A stretch of DNA of 64,000 nucleotides from Epiperipatus broadwayi (taxonomy: Eukaryota > Onychophora > Udeonychophora > Euonychophora > Peripatidae): the NCBI GenBank assembly GCA_028023455.1, contig JAQFVV010012446.1, positions 928,001 through 992,000 of the forward strand, written 5' to 3'. Shown here one piece after another: positions 42,501-55,054 of this stretch; positions within the stretch are counted from its first letter, which is position 1, and each line of letters opens with the position of its first letter. The notes under the pieces were generated by a model. The model did not search any database and was not told where the DNA came from. It saw only the letters and a list, made by a program, of their open reading frames with translations. The position numbers and the translations under genes were made by a program.

Positions 42501-44577
42501 TAAAACTAGAGAGACAAAAATTATTAAGAAAAACAATATTTACAGTTGATATTCCTAATCTTCAGAAACATTCTAATGAATTTAAATTAGAACTTACAAA
42601 TAGGTTTCAAGTGTTAGGAGATTTTGAACATGATTCAGATTTGAATGAAATTAATATGAAAATAACTGATACACTTTTAAAAACTGCAACAAACATAGCT
42701 GGTAGAAAAAAGCAGCAATTGACTAATAAAATTTCTACTGAGACTAGAGAATTTATGAAGAAAAGAAGGAATATGAAGATATACAAAAATGATGTATTAA
42801 AAAGAATTGAATATCTCGAATTTTGTAAAATGGTACGGAAAAGAGTTGAAAAGATATAAGAGAGCATAACTGTGAAATAGCAAGGAAAGCTGTAGAAGAA
42901 AATAAAAGTCTCAAGAATGTTAAACAACATTTTGGTATTGGTAGGAAATTTATATCTACAATAAGAAAAAAAGATGGAATTATTACTAAAAAGAGAGATG
43001 ACATCATGAAATTGGTAGAAGATTTTTATCAAGAATTATATAGTAATAAAGAACAAGTACCTCCTATATCTATTACATCTTCCGAATTGCCCAGAATTTT
43101 AAATGAAGAAGTGAGACATGCAATTAAGTGTATGAAGAAAGGAAAGGCTCCAGGAAATGATGGAATTATAATTGATATATTAAAAGATGCAGGTGAAGAA
43201 ATAGAAACAATTTTAGCAAAGTTATATACCAAATGTCTAAATGATAAAGATGTGCCGGAAGATTGGAAGAATGCAGTAATAATATTAATATTTAAAAAAG
43301 GTGATAAAGAAGATATTAGAAATTACAGACCTATCAGCCTTTTATCAGTTTTATATAAAATTTTTACCAAGATAATTACAACTCGTCTACAGAGAACTTT
43401 GGATTCCACCAACCAAGAGAACAAGTTGGATTTAAAAGTGGTTTTAGTACAATAGATCATATCCAAGTATTGAGAGAAGTCATAGAAAGGACAAACGAAT
43501 ATGAGTTGTCATTATGTTTTGGATTTGTAGATTATGAAAAGGCATTCGATTCTATACACATTTCTTCAGTGATTAAAGCATTGGATCATCAAGGTATAGA
43601 TCCAGGATATTGTCAAATTTTAAAGAATATTTATAAAAATGCAACAGCAACAATTAGATTACATAATGAAACTGGAAAAATCAACATTGAGAAAGGTGTA
43701 AGACAAGGTGACTCCATATCTCCAAAACTCTTTACAGCAGTGCTGCAAGAAGTATTTTGTGGATTAAAATGGGAAACTAAAGGAGTGAAAGTAAATGGAG
43801 AGTATTTAAGTCATTTAGATTTCGCAGATGATGTAGTTGTTTTTGCAAATAATGCTTCAGAGCTGCAGGCTATGTTGCAGGAATTATCAGATGAAAGTAG
43901 GACTAAAGATAAATGTTAAAAAGACTAAAGTAATGTTTAATCGATTTGCTCAAAATATGAAAATAAAGATTGATTATGAAGAATTAGAAGAAGTTATCAG
44001 TTACAAATACCTTGGTCAGATTATTAATACAGATGGAAACATAATGGAGGAAATTAATCATAGAATTAAACTTGGTTGGAGTGCTTTTGGTAGAAATAAC
44101 TTGATACTAAAAGGAAATATGCCTATGTGTTTGAAAAGGATGGTTTTTAATAAATGTGTTTTACCAGTTCTTACTTATGGATCTGAGACTTGGACACTTA
44201 ATAGAAGAGCAATACAGAGACTTCAGACCACTCAAAGGAGTATGGAGAGATGTATGTTGGGAGTAACAAGAAGAGATCGAAAACGCAATGTATGGGTAAG
44301 ACAACAAACAGGTGTTACTGACCTTATTGAAAAAATTAAAAGATTGTAATGGAGTTGGGCTGGACATATTTCTAGAAGCGATGATAATAGATGGACAATT
44401 GAAATTTTAAACTGGATTCCAAGAGATTGTAAAAGACCCAGAAAGAGATTACATGTGAGATGGATGGAAGAAATAAGAAAATGTGCAGGGGTGTTGTGGA
44501 GAAGAGAAGCTAAAGATCGGAGAAGATGGATTAAACTTGGAGAGACCTTCATCCTGCAGTGGATTGATAATGGTTGA
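42500..44577 (+). pseudogene. RTE reverse transcriptase domain
   Basis: Linker (ETREFMKKRRN...) and finger region ([43 protein letters not shown]), then after a frameshift motif A (GFVDYEKAFDSI), motif B (RQGDSISPKLFTAVLQ) and motif C (DFADDVVVFANN, catalytic FADD near 43824). After another frameshift come motif D (GLKINVKKTKVMF), motif E (YKYLGQII), the LTYGSETWTL segment and the C-terminal HVRWMEEI...W...WIDNG, ending at TGA 44575-44577. An extra TAA at 44347 interrupts it. All catalytic residues are still present, so decay is recent to moderate. Confidence 0.88.
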
Positions 44578-44599
44578 TGATGATGATGATGATGATTTC

Positions 44600-45545
44600 A
44601 CAAAATCCATATCTCTAAACCTTCTATCATGTCTCCTTACTTTTTCTAATTATCCAAGACTTCTTTCTTATAAAATATATAAAGCTTTGCACTGAACAAA
44701 CCTAATAAAACCTTTTTTTTAAATCTATCTGCAATGAGCTACAGAATAATGTTCTACCCATATTAAAAACCTGCTTACACAAGTTTTATTGTAATTTCCT
44801 TATTGCTATTTCTATCGTCAATTAACCAACTTTCCAAATATTTGAAAATGCTAACATGCTCATAACTTTCTGTCTTGTTTTCTTAATTGCCCCCTCCCCC
44901 ATTATTATTGACACGCTTTTATTTTCATTCCAAATCTTTTAAAATTTTTGTTAAACCTACATAACATTTTACAGTTGATATTAAGCATTACATAATGCAT
45001 CTATACCACTGTCATTTCATCCTTATCTAAACAATATTCATTTAGCACTTTATTCAAATACTTTTAAAGAAAATAGGAGATAGACAATAGTTTAGCCTTA
45101 TACATTTTTTCTATAGCCTTACACATCTTTCTATATAATTTTTCATTAGAAGAGGTAGATATAGTTTTTGATTCATATACAAATGTTTTAATAAATATCT
45201 TTCCAATCGTACTTTTTTTTTCAAAAATATTTAATAGTTAATCTATAAAATATCTTATCAATAAAACAAATAAATAACAACTAAATAGGTTATTCAATAT
45301 TAATCAAAAATATCTGTAAATTATTAATGATTAATCATTCAAATATAAATAGAAAGTTATTTTATTCATGTACATAAAATCTCAAATTTTATGCATATAT
45401 GAGAGTCTGTATACATGGTTTTATATTATAATTGACATTTTATAATATATATATATATGAGTCTATGTATGTACTGCATTCAAACATACAAATGTGTGGG
45501 GAAATGTATATGTAATTATTATTATAGATAAAAATGTCCATTAAT
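44600..45545. other. AT-rich DNA, nothing recognised
   Basis: No supported feature. Confidence 0.4.
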
Positions 45546-45563
45546 TAAAACAAAATTGTAATT

Positions 45564-45722
45564 CACTAAACATCGCATGATCACTATCTCATACTAGCAC
45601 ATAATTGTTATTAAACAATTCAAAACAAAGCAAAACTCTCCATATAGTAGTGCCATCTTGTGCTAACAAGAGCAATCAATGGATGCCAGAAGGCTTGTGC
45701 ATTGCTTTGTTTTGAATTGTTT
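45564..45722 (-). mobile_element. hammerhead repeat 3' fragment with exact duplication
   Basis: Flanked by an exact 12-bp duplication AAAATTGTAATT (45552-45563 and 45723-45734). On the plus strand it begins CACTAAACATCGCATGATC, giving the cleanest view of the family terminus (sense ...GATGTTTAGTG). It runs to GGCTTGTGCA and then adds a short inverted copy of its own interior (TTGCTTTGTTTTGAATTG). No ribozyme is included. Confidence 0.85.
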
Positions 45723-45752
45723 AAAATTGTAATTATAATAAAAATAATAAAT

Positions 45753-45895
45753 TTAACGGTAATAAACTATTATAAACAGTCTTTAAATCTGCAGAAGTAC
45801 TTTCGGTTAATTTCTTAAACCTGCCTCAACTGCCATTAAATTAAAAAAAAAAAACAAAGCAGAAGCATACGTCATCAATTCAAATCCCATGAATC
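45753..45895 (+). repeat. dispersed repeat, copy 2 (pairs with 3338-3480)
   Basis: Near-identical to the first copy, including CTGCAGAAGTACTTTCGGTT, the poly-A/C stretch and ATTCAAATCCCA. It begins 30 bases after the hammerhead fragment. Confidence 0.65.
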
Positions 45896-46272
45896 TCTTA
45901 TTTTAAGTTAGCGGCTTGTCTATTTATTAGATGCATTTTATTCCTATATATAAAAATTGGCTCCTTAATTTTTCTTTTATTATGGTTTCTCTCTTCATGA
46001 AGAATTTTCACACTTTCAAAATCAAATTTAAATTTATATTTACATGTTTTTCATGATCAAAGAAAACTAATACATCATTAAATATTATTATATACAAATA
46101 AGTTCAATTACTAATAATGAAATTGTACATACATAAATAATTCTATTTCTAACTTATTTTTGTAGTTATATATATATAATTCAAAAAATAGTCTACCTAT
46201 TTCTTGAAATAAATAAGTCTGCAAAATAGATTTATATTTTTGGTATTGCATATTTGATAGCCCATAAAATTA

Positions 46273-46629
46273 AATAGTAACAAACTTGCCATGCAGTAAT
46301 GTCACCCTATGCAAGCTACAGTAATCAATAGATGCAAGAAGGTTTATGCATAAAATGCCTATCTAGTGTCTACTCATCCAATATTCCCAGATTAATCTGG
46401 AGATATTGGATAAGTAGGCACTGGATAAAGATTTTATGTACAAACTTTTTCGCATCCACGATTACTAGTCAGGATATTGAATGAGTGGGATTTTATACTT
46501 AAACTTTCTTCCATCCATTGATTACTATGGCTTACACTGGGTGGCATTATTGTATGGAGAATTTACTACTGCTTAAACATTTTGTGTATGCATAGGAAAT
46601 GGTGATCATGTGATGTTTAGTCATTTAAG
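46273..46629. mobile_element. hammerhead repeat hairpin centred on cleavage site
   Basis: Flanked by CCATAAAATTA at 46262-46272 and 46630-46640 (exact 11 bp). The reversed arm ends CCAATATTCCCAGA and the sense arm starts TCTGGAGATATTGG, so the palindrome centre sits at the ribozyme cleavage position (UC^UGG). No catalytic core remains. The sense arm contains a small internal repeat of the GATATTG(G/A)AT(A/G)AGT segment. Confidence 0.8.
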
Positions 46630-46789
46630 CCATAAAATTATTTATATGCGCTCGTTAAAATAATTAGTAAATAAAGAGACGAATTTAAAGATACGTTAAC
46701 TAGTTGCTGGAATTTTGGATATGATTAAAATATTAAAAATATATTAATATCATAGTATTATTGAAGGCAAATGATGTTATATAAAGGGA

Positions 46790-48540
46790 AGAGATATTAA
46801 AGAAACATTAAGAGGGTATGAAAATATATATTTGAAGAAAATGAATGGGCATATAGGTGTCATGGAATTATTAACAAAGATTGATAATGGAGTTAATTTT
46901 AAAAAGGTTTAATTTGTTTTTTTCTACGAGAATAGTGTGTTTTGTTTGATGTATGGGTTATATTTATCAAAAATGGGAATTTATTTATAAGTGACTGGTT
47001 ACATTTATTATAAACGAGGGTAAAAGTATTAAGGCTATGTAAGAACAAAGATGTAATATTGGAGATAGATATATAAAGAGGGAAAAAAGTTATATTTACA
47101 AAGATAATAAGTTAGGGAAGAAGTGGCAGGTAATATAAAGTAAAAAAAATTTTTACAAATATGCCTGGAAATAATTGTAAAAAAAGAATATGTAAAGAAA
47201 AGCCAGAGCCATAAATTTAAAAATTGGTTTCATAAATATGCAAGGCATAGTGGAGAAGGTCAAAGATTTTTATAGGATAAAAAATGGTAGAAGTAGAGAT
47301 AAAGAAATGAAGAAATAGCATGTTTTCAGAAATGTGAATGAAAGGTGATCAATAGATGAAATAGTGACAAGAGTAGAGAAGATATATGCATTATTATTAA
47401 CAGAAAATGTTAGAAAACAATTGTTACGAACATGGATTAGATTGAAACTAGGTGTAGAGAAATGGATGATATTTTTAGCAACTGGAAAGAACAAGTATAT
47501 AAAAAGTGGCAAGAGTATTTTTTGGAGTGTTATTATAGAGTTATAAAGGAATTTAGAATGAATAATTATAAAACATTGATTATAGACAACATAAATAGTC
47601 ATATTAATAAAATTGATAGAGTGAAGAATATAAATGGAACATTATTGAAAAAGATGTGCGAGAGAAATGGACTGAAAATTTGAAATTGAATAAAATGTAT
47701 GATGAATATAAATGGAAGATTATTGAAAAAGATGTGCGAGAGAGATGGACTGAAAATTTGAAATTGAATAAAATGTAGGAGTTTATATGGCTGTAGCAAA
47801 ATTTAAGGTACTATAAGTGGTTAATCATATGGTGGTCGATGTCAAGAAATCAGGAAAAATAAGAGAGTTAAGGTATTGATGAAAAAATTGTTATAATAAC
47901 GATCATAATTTTATCTTGATAGAATTAAAGATATCTGAAAGATTAGGTAAAGATCTTTTTAGAAGGGTTAATAGAGATGAATGGGAAATATTGAGTCTAA
48001 ATTGACAAGTTTAGTAATATCTTGGAATGAAATATGATGGGAAATAGATGGAAGTTATGAATGTCACAAATAAATTTTATGTAGAACTAACAAGATTTTT
48101 TAAAAAAACTAAATAAACACACTTTGGAAAATGTGAAAAGAGAGAAAAAAGAGCATATTGGAATTGTAAAGAGACTTAAAATTCAATTGGGATGGGAAGT
48201 GAAGGTTAATTGAAATAGTTATTTAAGAAAAAAAACAATATAGATAGAATAAAATTAAGAATGAAAATGAGGTGTACTTGATGAGTAAATTGAGGATATT
48301 AACAACTCAGAAGAGAATCGTGAAAATTTTTTAGAGATATTTTAATAAAATAAAGAAAATGTAGATGTTAAATTGCAGAATACTGTGGAAAGAGAATATG
48401 ACAAGAATGAGGAATATGAGAGTAGGATATTGGAACTAAAACAATTTTCATTAAAATGGATTAAGAGAAGTGGGTCACTATATCGGGGATGACTTGGTGA
48501 TTTAGATTGGAAGATAGTAATAATAAGAGGAGGATAAAGT
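46790..48540 (+). other. purine-rich stretch, possible LINE remnant
   Basis: The plus strand is unusually rich in A and G for 1.7 kb, as seen in the sense strand of the RTE element, and shows coding-like scraps such as WKEQVYKKWQEYFLE. No domain is convincing and stops are frequent. It includes an imperfect 78-bp tandem duplication. Confidence 0.3.
47632..47780 (+). repeat. 78-bp tandem duplication
   Basis: The block ATTATTGAAAAAGATGTGCG through TGGACTGAAAATTTGAAATT to GAATAAAATGTA occurs twice (47641-47701 and 47718-47778) with one substitution. Confidence 0.85.
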
Positions 48541-48884
48541 CATTTTTATGTGTATGGTGCATAATGATTTTAGGAGGTGGGAATTTTTAACTTGAAATAC
48601 AATCTTTGGGCATATAGCTTATTCACCGACACTTCTGACATTATCTAAGGAGAAGCTATTTTATATTGTATATTCAAGTATATATATGTTATAAACTACA
48701 ACATCACTTTTATACTTTCAAGCATACATAACACTGAAAAATTATAAACAATGTGATAAAGAATGATTGATAAATTTGTGTATTTATGACGATTGTCATA
48801 ACACATTTAAGATATATACTAGTATATAATGTACAAGGAAGTATAGGTAAATATAAGATTGTTTCATTATACTGTGTAAATTTC

Positions 48885-49025
48885 ACATATACAGATCTTT
48901 ATTATAGTCAACTTATTTTCAAAAGTATTATAATTAGAAGGCATTTGAACTCAGACTTTCAACCTCTATACAGTTATCCAGTCCATCCCATACAGCTGAT
49001 ATACATGACCACGTATATGTGGAAA
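48885..49025 (-). repeat. dispersed SINE-like repeat, copy 3
   Basis: Shares ATTTGAACTCAGACTTTCAA, the CCAGTCCATCCCATAC block and TATACATGAC with copies at 19050 and 20228. Confidence 0.5.
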
Positions 49026-49519
49026 TAAATATAATTTTTTTTACATTTCAAGGAGATAGTTATGAATTTGGAGTAATTTTGATTAGTTATATATTATAAC
49101 TGGTCTTTTATATGGCACACAAAATATAGTGTGTGTGCACAAATATATGTATTAAGTAAGGGAAAAGTAGAAATGCACCTATAAATTTTTGTAGATATTT
49201 TCTACATTTCACTTGGAATAAAAATAATAAATAAAGGGTTAAATAACTCTGAATTAAAACAGAATTTTATTATGAAATAAATATTTTAAAACGGTTTAAT
49301 AAATATTATTATTTGTAACTCTGATTTTGAAATTTGAAAATAAGCATGATTTCTGATAATTGTAAAAATGTCTATTTTTTAAATTTTTTAATTAATTGGT
49401 AAATCTTTATCTAAGTAAAAATATGTATTTCACACCTTGATAAAACTTCAAACTTGTTTCCAAAATGATTAGACAGATTGAAATCAGTCACTATGTTTTT
49501 ATCATCCCCAATCCAAGTC

Positions 49520-50090
49520 TATAAAAGGATTGGATTAAAAAGAATTAGTTTGATTTGACTTGTAGCTTTTGTAAGAGCTGTTCCGGAAGTGTCTGGTTTT
49601 AATATTTTAAGCAGTTGGCCAAATTGGACAGCTGCAAAGTTTGGATTTTTTTTTTAAGACAGTTTTTGTCATAATATTTTTGGTGAAGCAGTTGGCTAAT
49701 GGCTAGCTTCAAAGATCGGCTAAAATATTTTGTGAAGAGTTAACTGCAGTTTGTTGGTAACTGTAGCAGAGAGTGGCCACAGTAGAGCTAGCTGCAGAGA
49801 TGACCGACAGAATAATACAGAGGACTGCCATGAAGATATAAGAATGCAAGGAAGCAGCTGCCCTGATTTACTGCTGAAGTTTCGAATCATGAAGTTGACC
49901 CACTTCTATATTCACTAGTCTTCTTAAAAGACAGTTTGCTGGCCTGAAGTCTGCAAGTCCGAGACAGAAGGGAACCTATAACTTCCTGATTATGATTTTC
50001 CTGAACTGGTCCCCAGCAAGAGAAACCATCAGTTGATGTATGCTGCTGTGTCTATATCCAAAGAAGCACAGATAAACGTATTTACAGTGA
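49520..50090 (+). promoter_or_regulatory. possible TATA promoter and non-coding first exon
   Basis: A TATAAAAG box at 49520-49527 is followed by about 550 bases that are visibly less AT-rich than the surroundings and end at a good splice donor (ACA|GTGAGT, GT at 50087-50088). No long open frame is present. An AATAAA lies at 50766. This could be the first exon of a plus-strand transcript or the promoter part of a solo LTR. Without a second copy or transcript data I cannot choose. Confidence 0.3.
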
Positions 50091-50789
50091 GTTGTATTTT
50101 TTTTTTTAATATTCCTTAAAAAAGACATTTTAACTTAGTAACTTAAAGTAAAACAAACAAGTAACTTTTGCTTGAGTTGTACGAAATTTTAAATGATTTC
50201 TTTGGTCTGAAGTGACAGATATATAATATGATTTTATTTTTCGTTTATTAAAGAAAAAAAAAAGACATTTTATATTTAGAGACCTTGATAATTAATTAAT
50301 CAACAAATACCTGTCAAACAATAATTGACTTTATTTAGTTTGAAAAGAAAAAAAAAAAAACAAGCTGTAATAGAATTTGATAACTGATTTTAAATTATAT
50401 CTATATTTTGTTTATACACACGTATAAGTGTGAAATTTTCTGTATGTTTTCCAAATGGAATTAATTAGGAAAATATTATTATTGTAACAAATTAAAATAG
50501 GACATATATGTAAAATTTAATCTTTTTTTTGTCATTATTGAATATCAATTGAAATATATTAATTGTATATTAGAAATCGCTTGTCAGTGCACATTTATAT
50601 ATGTAAACCACCATATAGAAACTTGAATTTTGTATATTAATCACATATATGTAAATTGCAATGTGATAATTTGAAATTTGTATAGTAATCAAAATCAGAA
50701 AGCTTATATGTGTGTAACCTTATTTTTAGAGACCTTAATTTCATTTTTTTTATTAATTGTTATCTAATAAACTTATTCAATTGTTAAAA

Positions 50790-52465
50790 AATTGTACTGC
50801 ATCATTTCTTGATATGTTCTCTGAGCTAGATTCGAATATAGCAACAGAATATATGAATGGGGATATATATTAGTGCTTTTGGGCATCCAGAGATGATCAG
50901 TTATCATCCTTGTTGGCGCAAAAGAGAATACTCTTTAAAACCCATGCACTATCTTTTATTTTAGTTTAGTCTTAGCAATGAAGTTTATAGTTGGCCAGCA
51001 CATTAATGGTACTAAGTGGCCAGAGCATTGATGATGATCAGCATGTTTTAATGTCCCAGCATTATTGTTTAGATTTTTTTGATTATTGTATATTCTGATG
51101 GATGAGCACTTAGTTGGTGCATCCAAGTTATGATTAAATAATTGTCCATGCTGGCAAAGGCTCTATAGTAACCATAGTCTACAGAAGACCCATTTCCAAT
51201 CCAGTCATCAAATGGATTGTTGATTTTATTCTGATTTATTGTATTGATATATTTTGATTGATCCTTCATAATGATGAATGGTTATGTGTTTTAAGTATTA
51301 CTATTACTTTCTTTTTGATAATGCCTGTTGATATATGATTAATTATGATTATAGTTGCTCTAAAACTGATCTAGTTGACTGATCTCTCAGAGATTCTCTA
51401 ATATCATGCTCTTTTTATTATATAACATTACTTATATATTTTTTTTATTTATTAAACATTACTTTAATAATAAATACTTTGGATTATTAAATGTTTCTTT
51501 AATATAATTATCTTTATTATACTTTTTGTAAGTATTTCATTTTAAATTGACTGGGTATGATGATGATTCGCCATCACCCCAGATATGACCACCATCATTT
51601 TAAATCCTGATCCCCCATCCCATTACAATATATATATACAATCGTTCCTACAAATTTTCATGTCAATACTTAAAATCAAGCCTATGTTATGAAAGTTAAA
51701 ATATATAATGTTGTAAGTTATTTAATTCAAAGTTTTGATATAAGTAATAATATTAGAAAGAAAGATATAGTCATATTTCTTTTTCATTTACAGTGTCACT
51801 TAATGTAGGTTAAACAAGTACTTGCAAGAACCAATAAGCAATATTGCGGATATGGTGTTATCAATCTTACTTTCTACAAGCCTTATATTTTGTTATATAC
51901 GACTGATATTCATGCATGGGCAAAGTTTTTGAACAAATCCATGTTAACAATGTATTTTGTTGATATTGCATTTGTTTGCACGAATATGCAAAGAATTACT
52001 TCACCATACATTGATTCAAGCAATAAATCAATAAAATAACTCATGTATTATGAATAATTCTCTGAAGAAGTCATGGGTACAGCTAGTAAAATTAAATACA
52101 TCCTCATCACCTATTAATCTGCATATTAAGTAATGGAAATGCAAACAGTGAAACCATTCATTATCGATATAAAATGTATTCACAGCTTATGACTTTTTTT
52201 TAACTTGACGTATGTATTAAAATAAACGATATATTTTTATTATTGAAAATGTTATAGATAGTGAGTTGCCTTTTTAAAACTATATCTAATTGGAAAACAA
52301 CAGTGTTCATATTCAAATGTTTTAAATATTTATCTAGATTGTAAAAAATTAAACCAATATTCAAATGTTCAACTATGTATTTATGTTCATTTATATCTAA
52401 AACATATATACGATTCGTATATATATATATATGTTATCTATTAAACTTTTTTTTAAAATTAAGAT
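50790..52465. other. AT-rich DNA, nothing firmly recognised
   Basis: A 66-codon minus frame at 51069-51269 has balanced composition but no known family. There is a GATGATGAT run near 51560. No other feature seen. Confidence 0.35.
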
Positions 52466-52470
52466 CTTCC

Positions 52471-52741
52471 ATATCTCTTTAATAAAGAAAAATTGATATT
52501 TATATATCATTAATTCTAAAGCGCTCATTGGCTTCAAGTTCAGATGAAAAGATATACATTAATAAACAAATTAACTAATTGCACTGAGCCAGCTTTCAGC
52601 AAAACTGCCAGAATCATAGTGTTTTGCCGAAAGCTGACCCAATGCAATTAATTAGTTTATGTTTATTAATTTATACCTTTTCATCTAAACTCGAAGTAAA
52701 TGGGTGCTTTAGAATTACCTATTTTCATGAAAAGAGATAAT
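52471..52741. mobile_element. long hairpin (fold-back) element
   Basis: Arms 52471-52600 and 52617-52741 are inverted copies (CTCTTTAATAAAG/CTTTTCATGAAAAGAG ends; TTGCACTGAGCCAGCTTTC with GAAAGCTGACCCAATGCAA near the loop). The small loop carries CAGAATCATAGTG. Non-coding. Confidence 0.75.
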
Positions 52742-52908
52742 ACATTGAGATTTAAATATGTTATTAATAAATAACTGCATTTTCAAATTGCATGTAAGAT
52801 AATAAAAATTACTTCATTTTTCATATGCTGTCAATATTTCTTGACTCCATTTTGACAGAAAAGTTGCTAGTATAAAATGATAGTTTATACTTGTTACTTC
52901 AGATATTA

Positions 52909-53014
52909 CATCACATGACCACCGCTTCTTATGCTTGTGTATAGCTGTTGTTAAAACAGGCAAAACTCACTATATGTATTGCCACACAATACAATACATA
53001 TAGTGAGTTTTACC
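52909..53014. mobile_element. hammerhead repeat mini-hairpin
   Basis: Flanked by TCAGATATTA (52899-52908 and 53015-53024). The reversed terminus CATCACATGACCACC...GGCAAAACTCACTATATG is followed by its own short inverted copy (CATATAGTGAGTTTTACC). The ACTCACTATAT variant matches only the 27.3-kb copy, defining a subfamily. Confidence 0.8.
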
Positions 53015-53638
53015 TCAGATATTATAGAAGTGGGCTATCTAGCAAGTTTTATTCTATCAGTCATACTGATAAAAGAAAACAGTATAAAGATATTGATAGT
53101 AAACTGAAAAGAAAATCATTTTCATTATATATTTTATTAATAAATGAATGATTTAGTCAACAGTTATCTCTCTCTTTTACTTGCTACAAACCAATGGTTT
53201 GTTTCTATTTCAGTGATATTAATTTTATATTTATTAATTCATGTCGACACATGTTTTTGCTTCAGTTATATACACTGAAATCTGCTATTATATAATTATT
53301 TTAATTTTTATTAAATGCTTTTATTTAGCTTAAAATTCTGTTTGTTTGTTTATTTAGGCCAACTCTTGTAACTAATTTTAGCATACTTTTATCTGTTTTT
53401 TTCCCCAATTTTATACCTGTATTAGGTATTGATGACAGTGCAATATTTCAGGATTGTCGAGCATAATAATGTCGGTGAAAAAAATTTCAAACTGTGTTGA
53501 TTTCAATTCAGTAAGTTTTCAATAATGCTCAATAGATGGTGATATATATTTTAAAAAAGCTTTCATTGAATTTCATGACTAAATCGCTAAAAAGCATTTA
53601 CAATTAATTCATATAGAAAGAAAAAAATATGAAGGGTG

Positions 53639-54831
53639 AAATTTTAATTTCTCTTGAGGTTGTTTTCTCTTAGCATGTTGAAACCGCTTGATAGCGTAAT
53701 TTTTATGTAAACAAACAGAATTATAATGTTACCGGGCCATTGTTTTTTTTTTTCAACTTTAAAGTGCTTTTTTTGATTTACAATAAAATCATAAATAATG
53801 AAATTTATCTAAAAGAAATAAAAAATACATTGGATAAACCTTTTTTTTTTTTTCTAAAATGAAATTTGTAATTTTAACAAGAATAAAAATAAATCAAAAC
53901 AATATTGTGGCAACGCAAATCAAATTTTAACATGAAGAAAAAGAAATAATTTCTCCAAAACAAAAACGTCATGGCCACGCAAATAAAATTGTTAATTTTA
54001 ACAAGAATAAAAAGAAATAATTTCCCCCAAAGCAACATCGTGGTCACGCAAATATAATTTGTAATTTTAATAAGAATAAAAAGAATTTATTCAAAACAAC
54101 ATCGTGAGCAAAAATAAAACTGGTCTTTTCGATTTGTCTCACGATTTATCTCACGCAAACGTGAATTTTAGCGTGATTTCGTAAAAATCATGCTTACACC
54201 TCCCCTTTGACGATTGATTAGTGTCACCCTTGTCTAGAGAAGCGGGGCAAAGTTTCCACAATTTTTATTACCTCATACTACATCATTGGATTTGGAAAAT
54301 AATGACTTGGACATGCGAATTTGAAGACTTTTGACAGTCAATTACAGACACCCTCACAAAATATCGTAGCGAAATTTAAAATGGGATTGTTCGTATAAAC
54401 TGCGTAATACAAAGTTTACCGTAAGCAGCAACGGCCGCTGTGGCAGATAATAAACATCCGACTTCTGCTGTAAAAACATCTACCATTAAATGTTAATAAT
54501 GGGATTGTTCTTATAAACTGCGGCAGAATAATATGTCCTATTTCTGTGCTGTAGCATACAAATAGATACCGCTGTAACACAAAGTTCACCGTAAATGACA
54601 GCATCCTTCTGCGCCAGAATAAATGTCCTATTTCTGTGCTGTAGCATAGAAATAGGCGCCACAGACAAGTAAATGGACTATTTCTATGCTTTACCATTGG
54701 AATAGAACGTTATATAGCGACACGGCCACTTAAACGCCATATTTCGGTGCATTTGCATAGATATTATGCCCTCAAGCAGTTTCAACATGCTAAGAGAAAA
54801 CAACCTCTCTTGATTATTTAATTAAAATTTG
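53639..54831. mobile_element. inverted-repeat element with tandem-repeat interior
   Basis: Terminal inverted repeats of about 60 bp: left 53639-53700, right 54765-54831. They share, as complements, GAGGTTGTTTTCTCTTAGCA and TGTTGAAAC(C/T)GCTTGA. The interior has no transposase. It holds about 3.5 copies of a 65-70 bp repeat (53858-54115, each with AATTTTAACAAGAATAAAAA and CATCGTGG(T/C)CACGCAAAT) and a second family near 54380-54700 (TCCTATTTCTGTGCTGTAGC twice). A non-autonomous DNA transposon or Helitron-like/foldback element is possible; no target duplication identified. Confidence 0.65.
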
Positions 54832-55054
54832 CTTTTCTAAAAACACTGTCTTATAAAAGTCAACATCCGGTTGCCATGGTAAATAGTTAGCTATTTAAAG
54901 CTTGGCCAGAGATAGTCTGTTCACACTAAAAAAAGTGATAGCTGAAAAACGTTGGAGAATTAATAGTGAGTATTTCCTTTTGTTGTAATGATGATTAATT
55001 AAGTTAATTGTGAATAATTGATCGAAATTATTAAATTGGTCATCGTTACGTGTA

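Larger units (their letters stand above)
41657..44599 (+). mobile_element. RTE-type LINE, nearly complete, frameshifted
   Basis: The 5' end is recognisable because the start (CCCAGGTGGCTGTAAAGTCACC) is shared with the copy at 62338. The body encodes an apurinic-type endonuclease followed by a reverse transcriptase in one reading direction. The 3' end is a short (GAT)n tail (44573-44599), the trimeric tail expected of RTE-clade elements. There is no separate ORF1, also typical of RTE. Four or more frameshifts or stops (41839, about 42270, about 42860, about 43420, about 43900, 44347) make it inactive. No clear target duplication seen. Confidence 0.88.

Noticed and set aside
42607-43032. 141-codon minus frame opposite the RTE element, and a similar one at 63245-63547
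   Set aside because: They are antisense shadows of the A-rich RTE coding strand and are rich in Phe, Ile and Ser for that reason.
50911-50925. TTGGCGCAAAAG as an LTR retrotransposon primer-binding site
   Set aside because: The upstream sequence does not end in CA, no second LTR is present in the window and no gag/pol follows.
54416-54697. 93-codon minus frame with repeated CYSTEIGH
   Set aside because: The repetition comes from the nucleotide tandem repeat inside the inverted-repeat element. No homology or start context.
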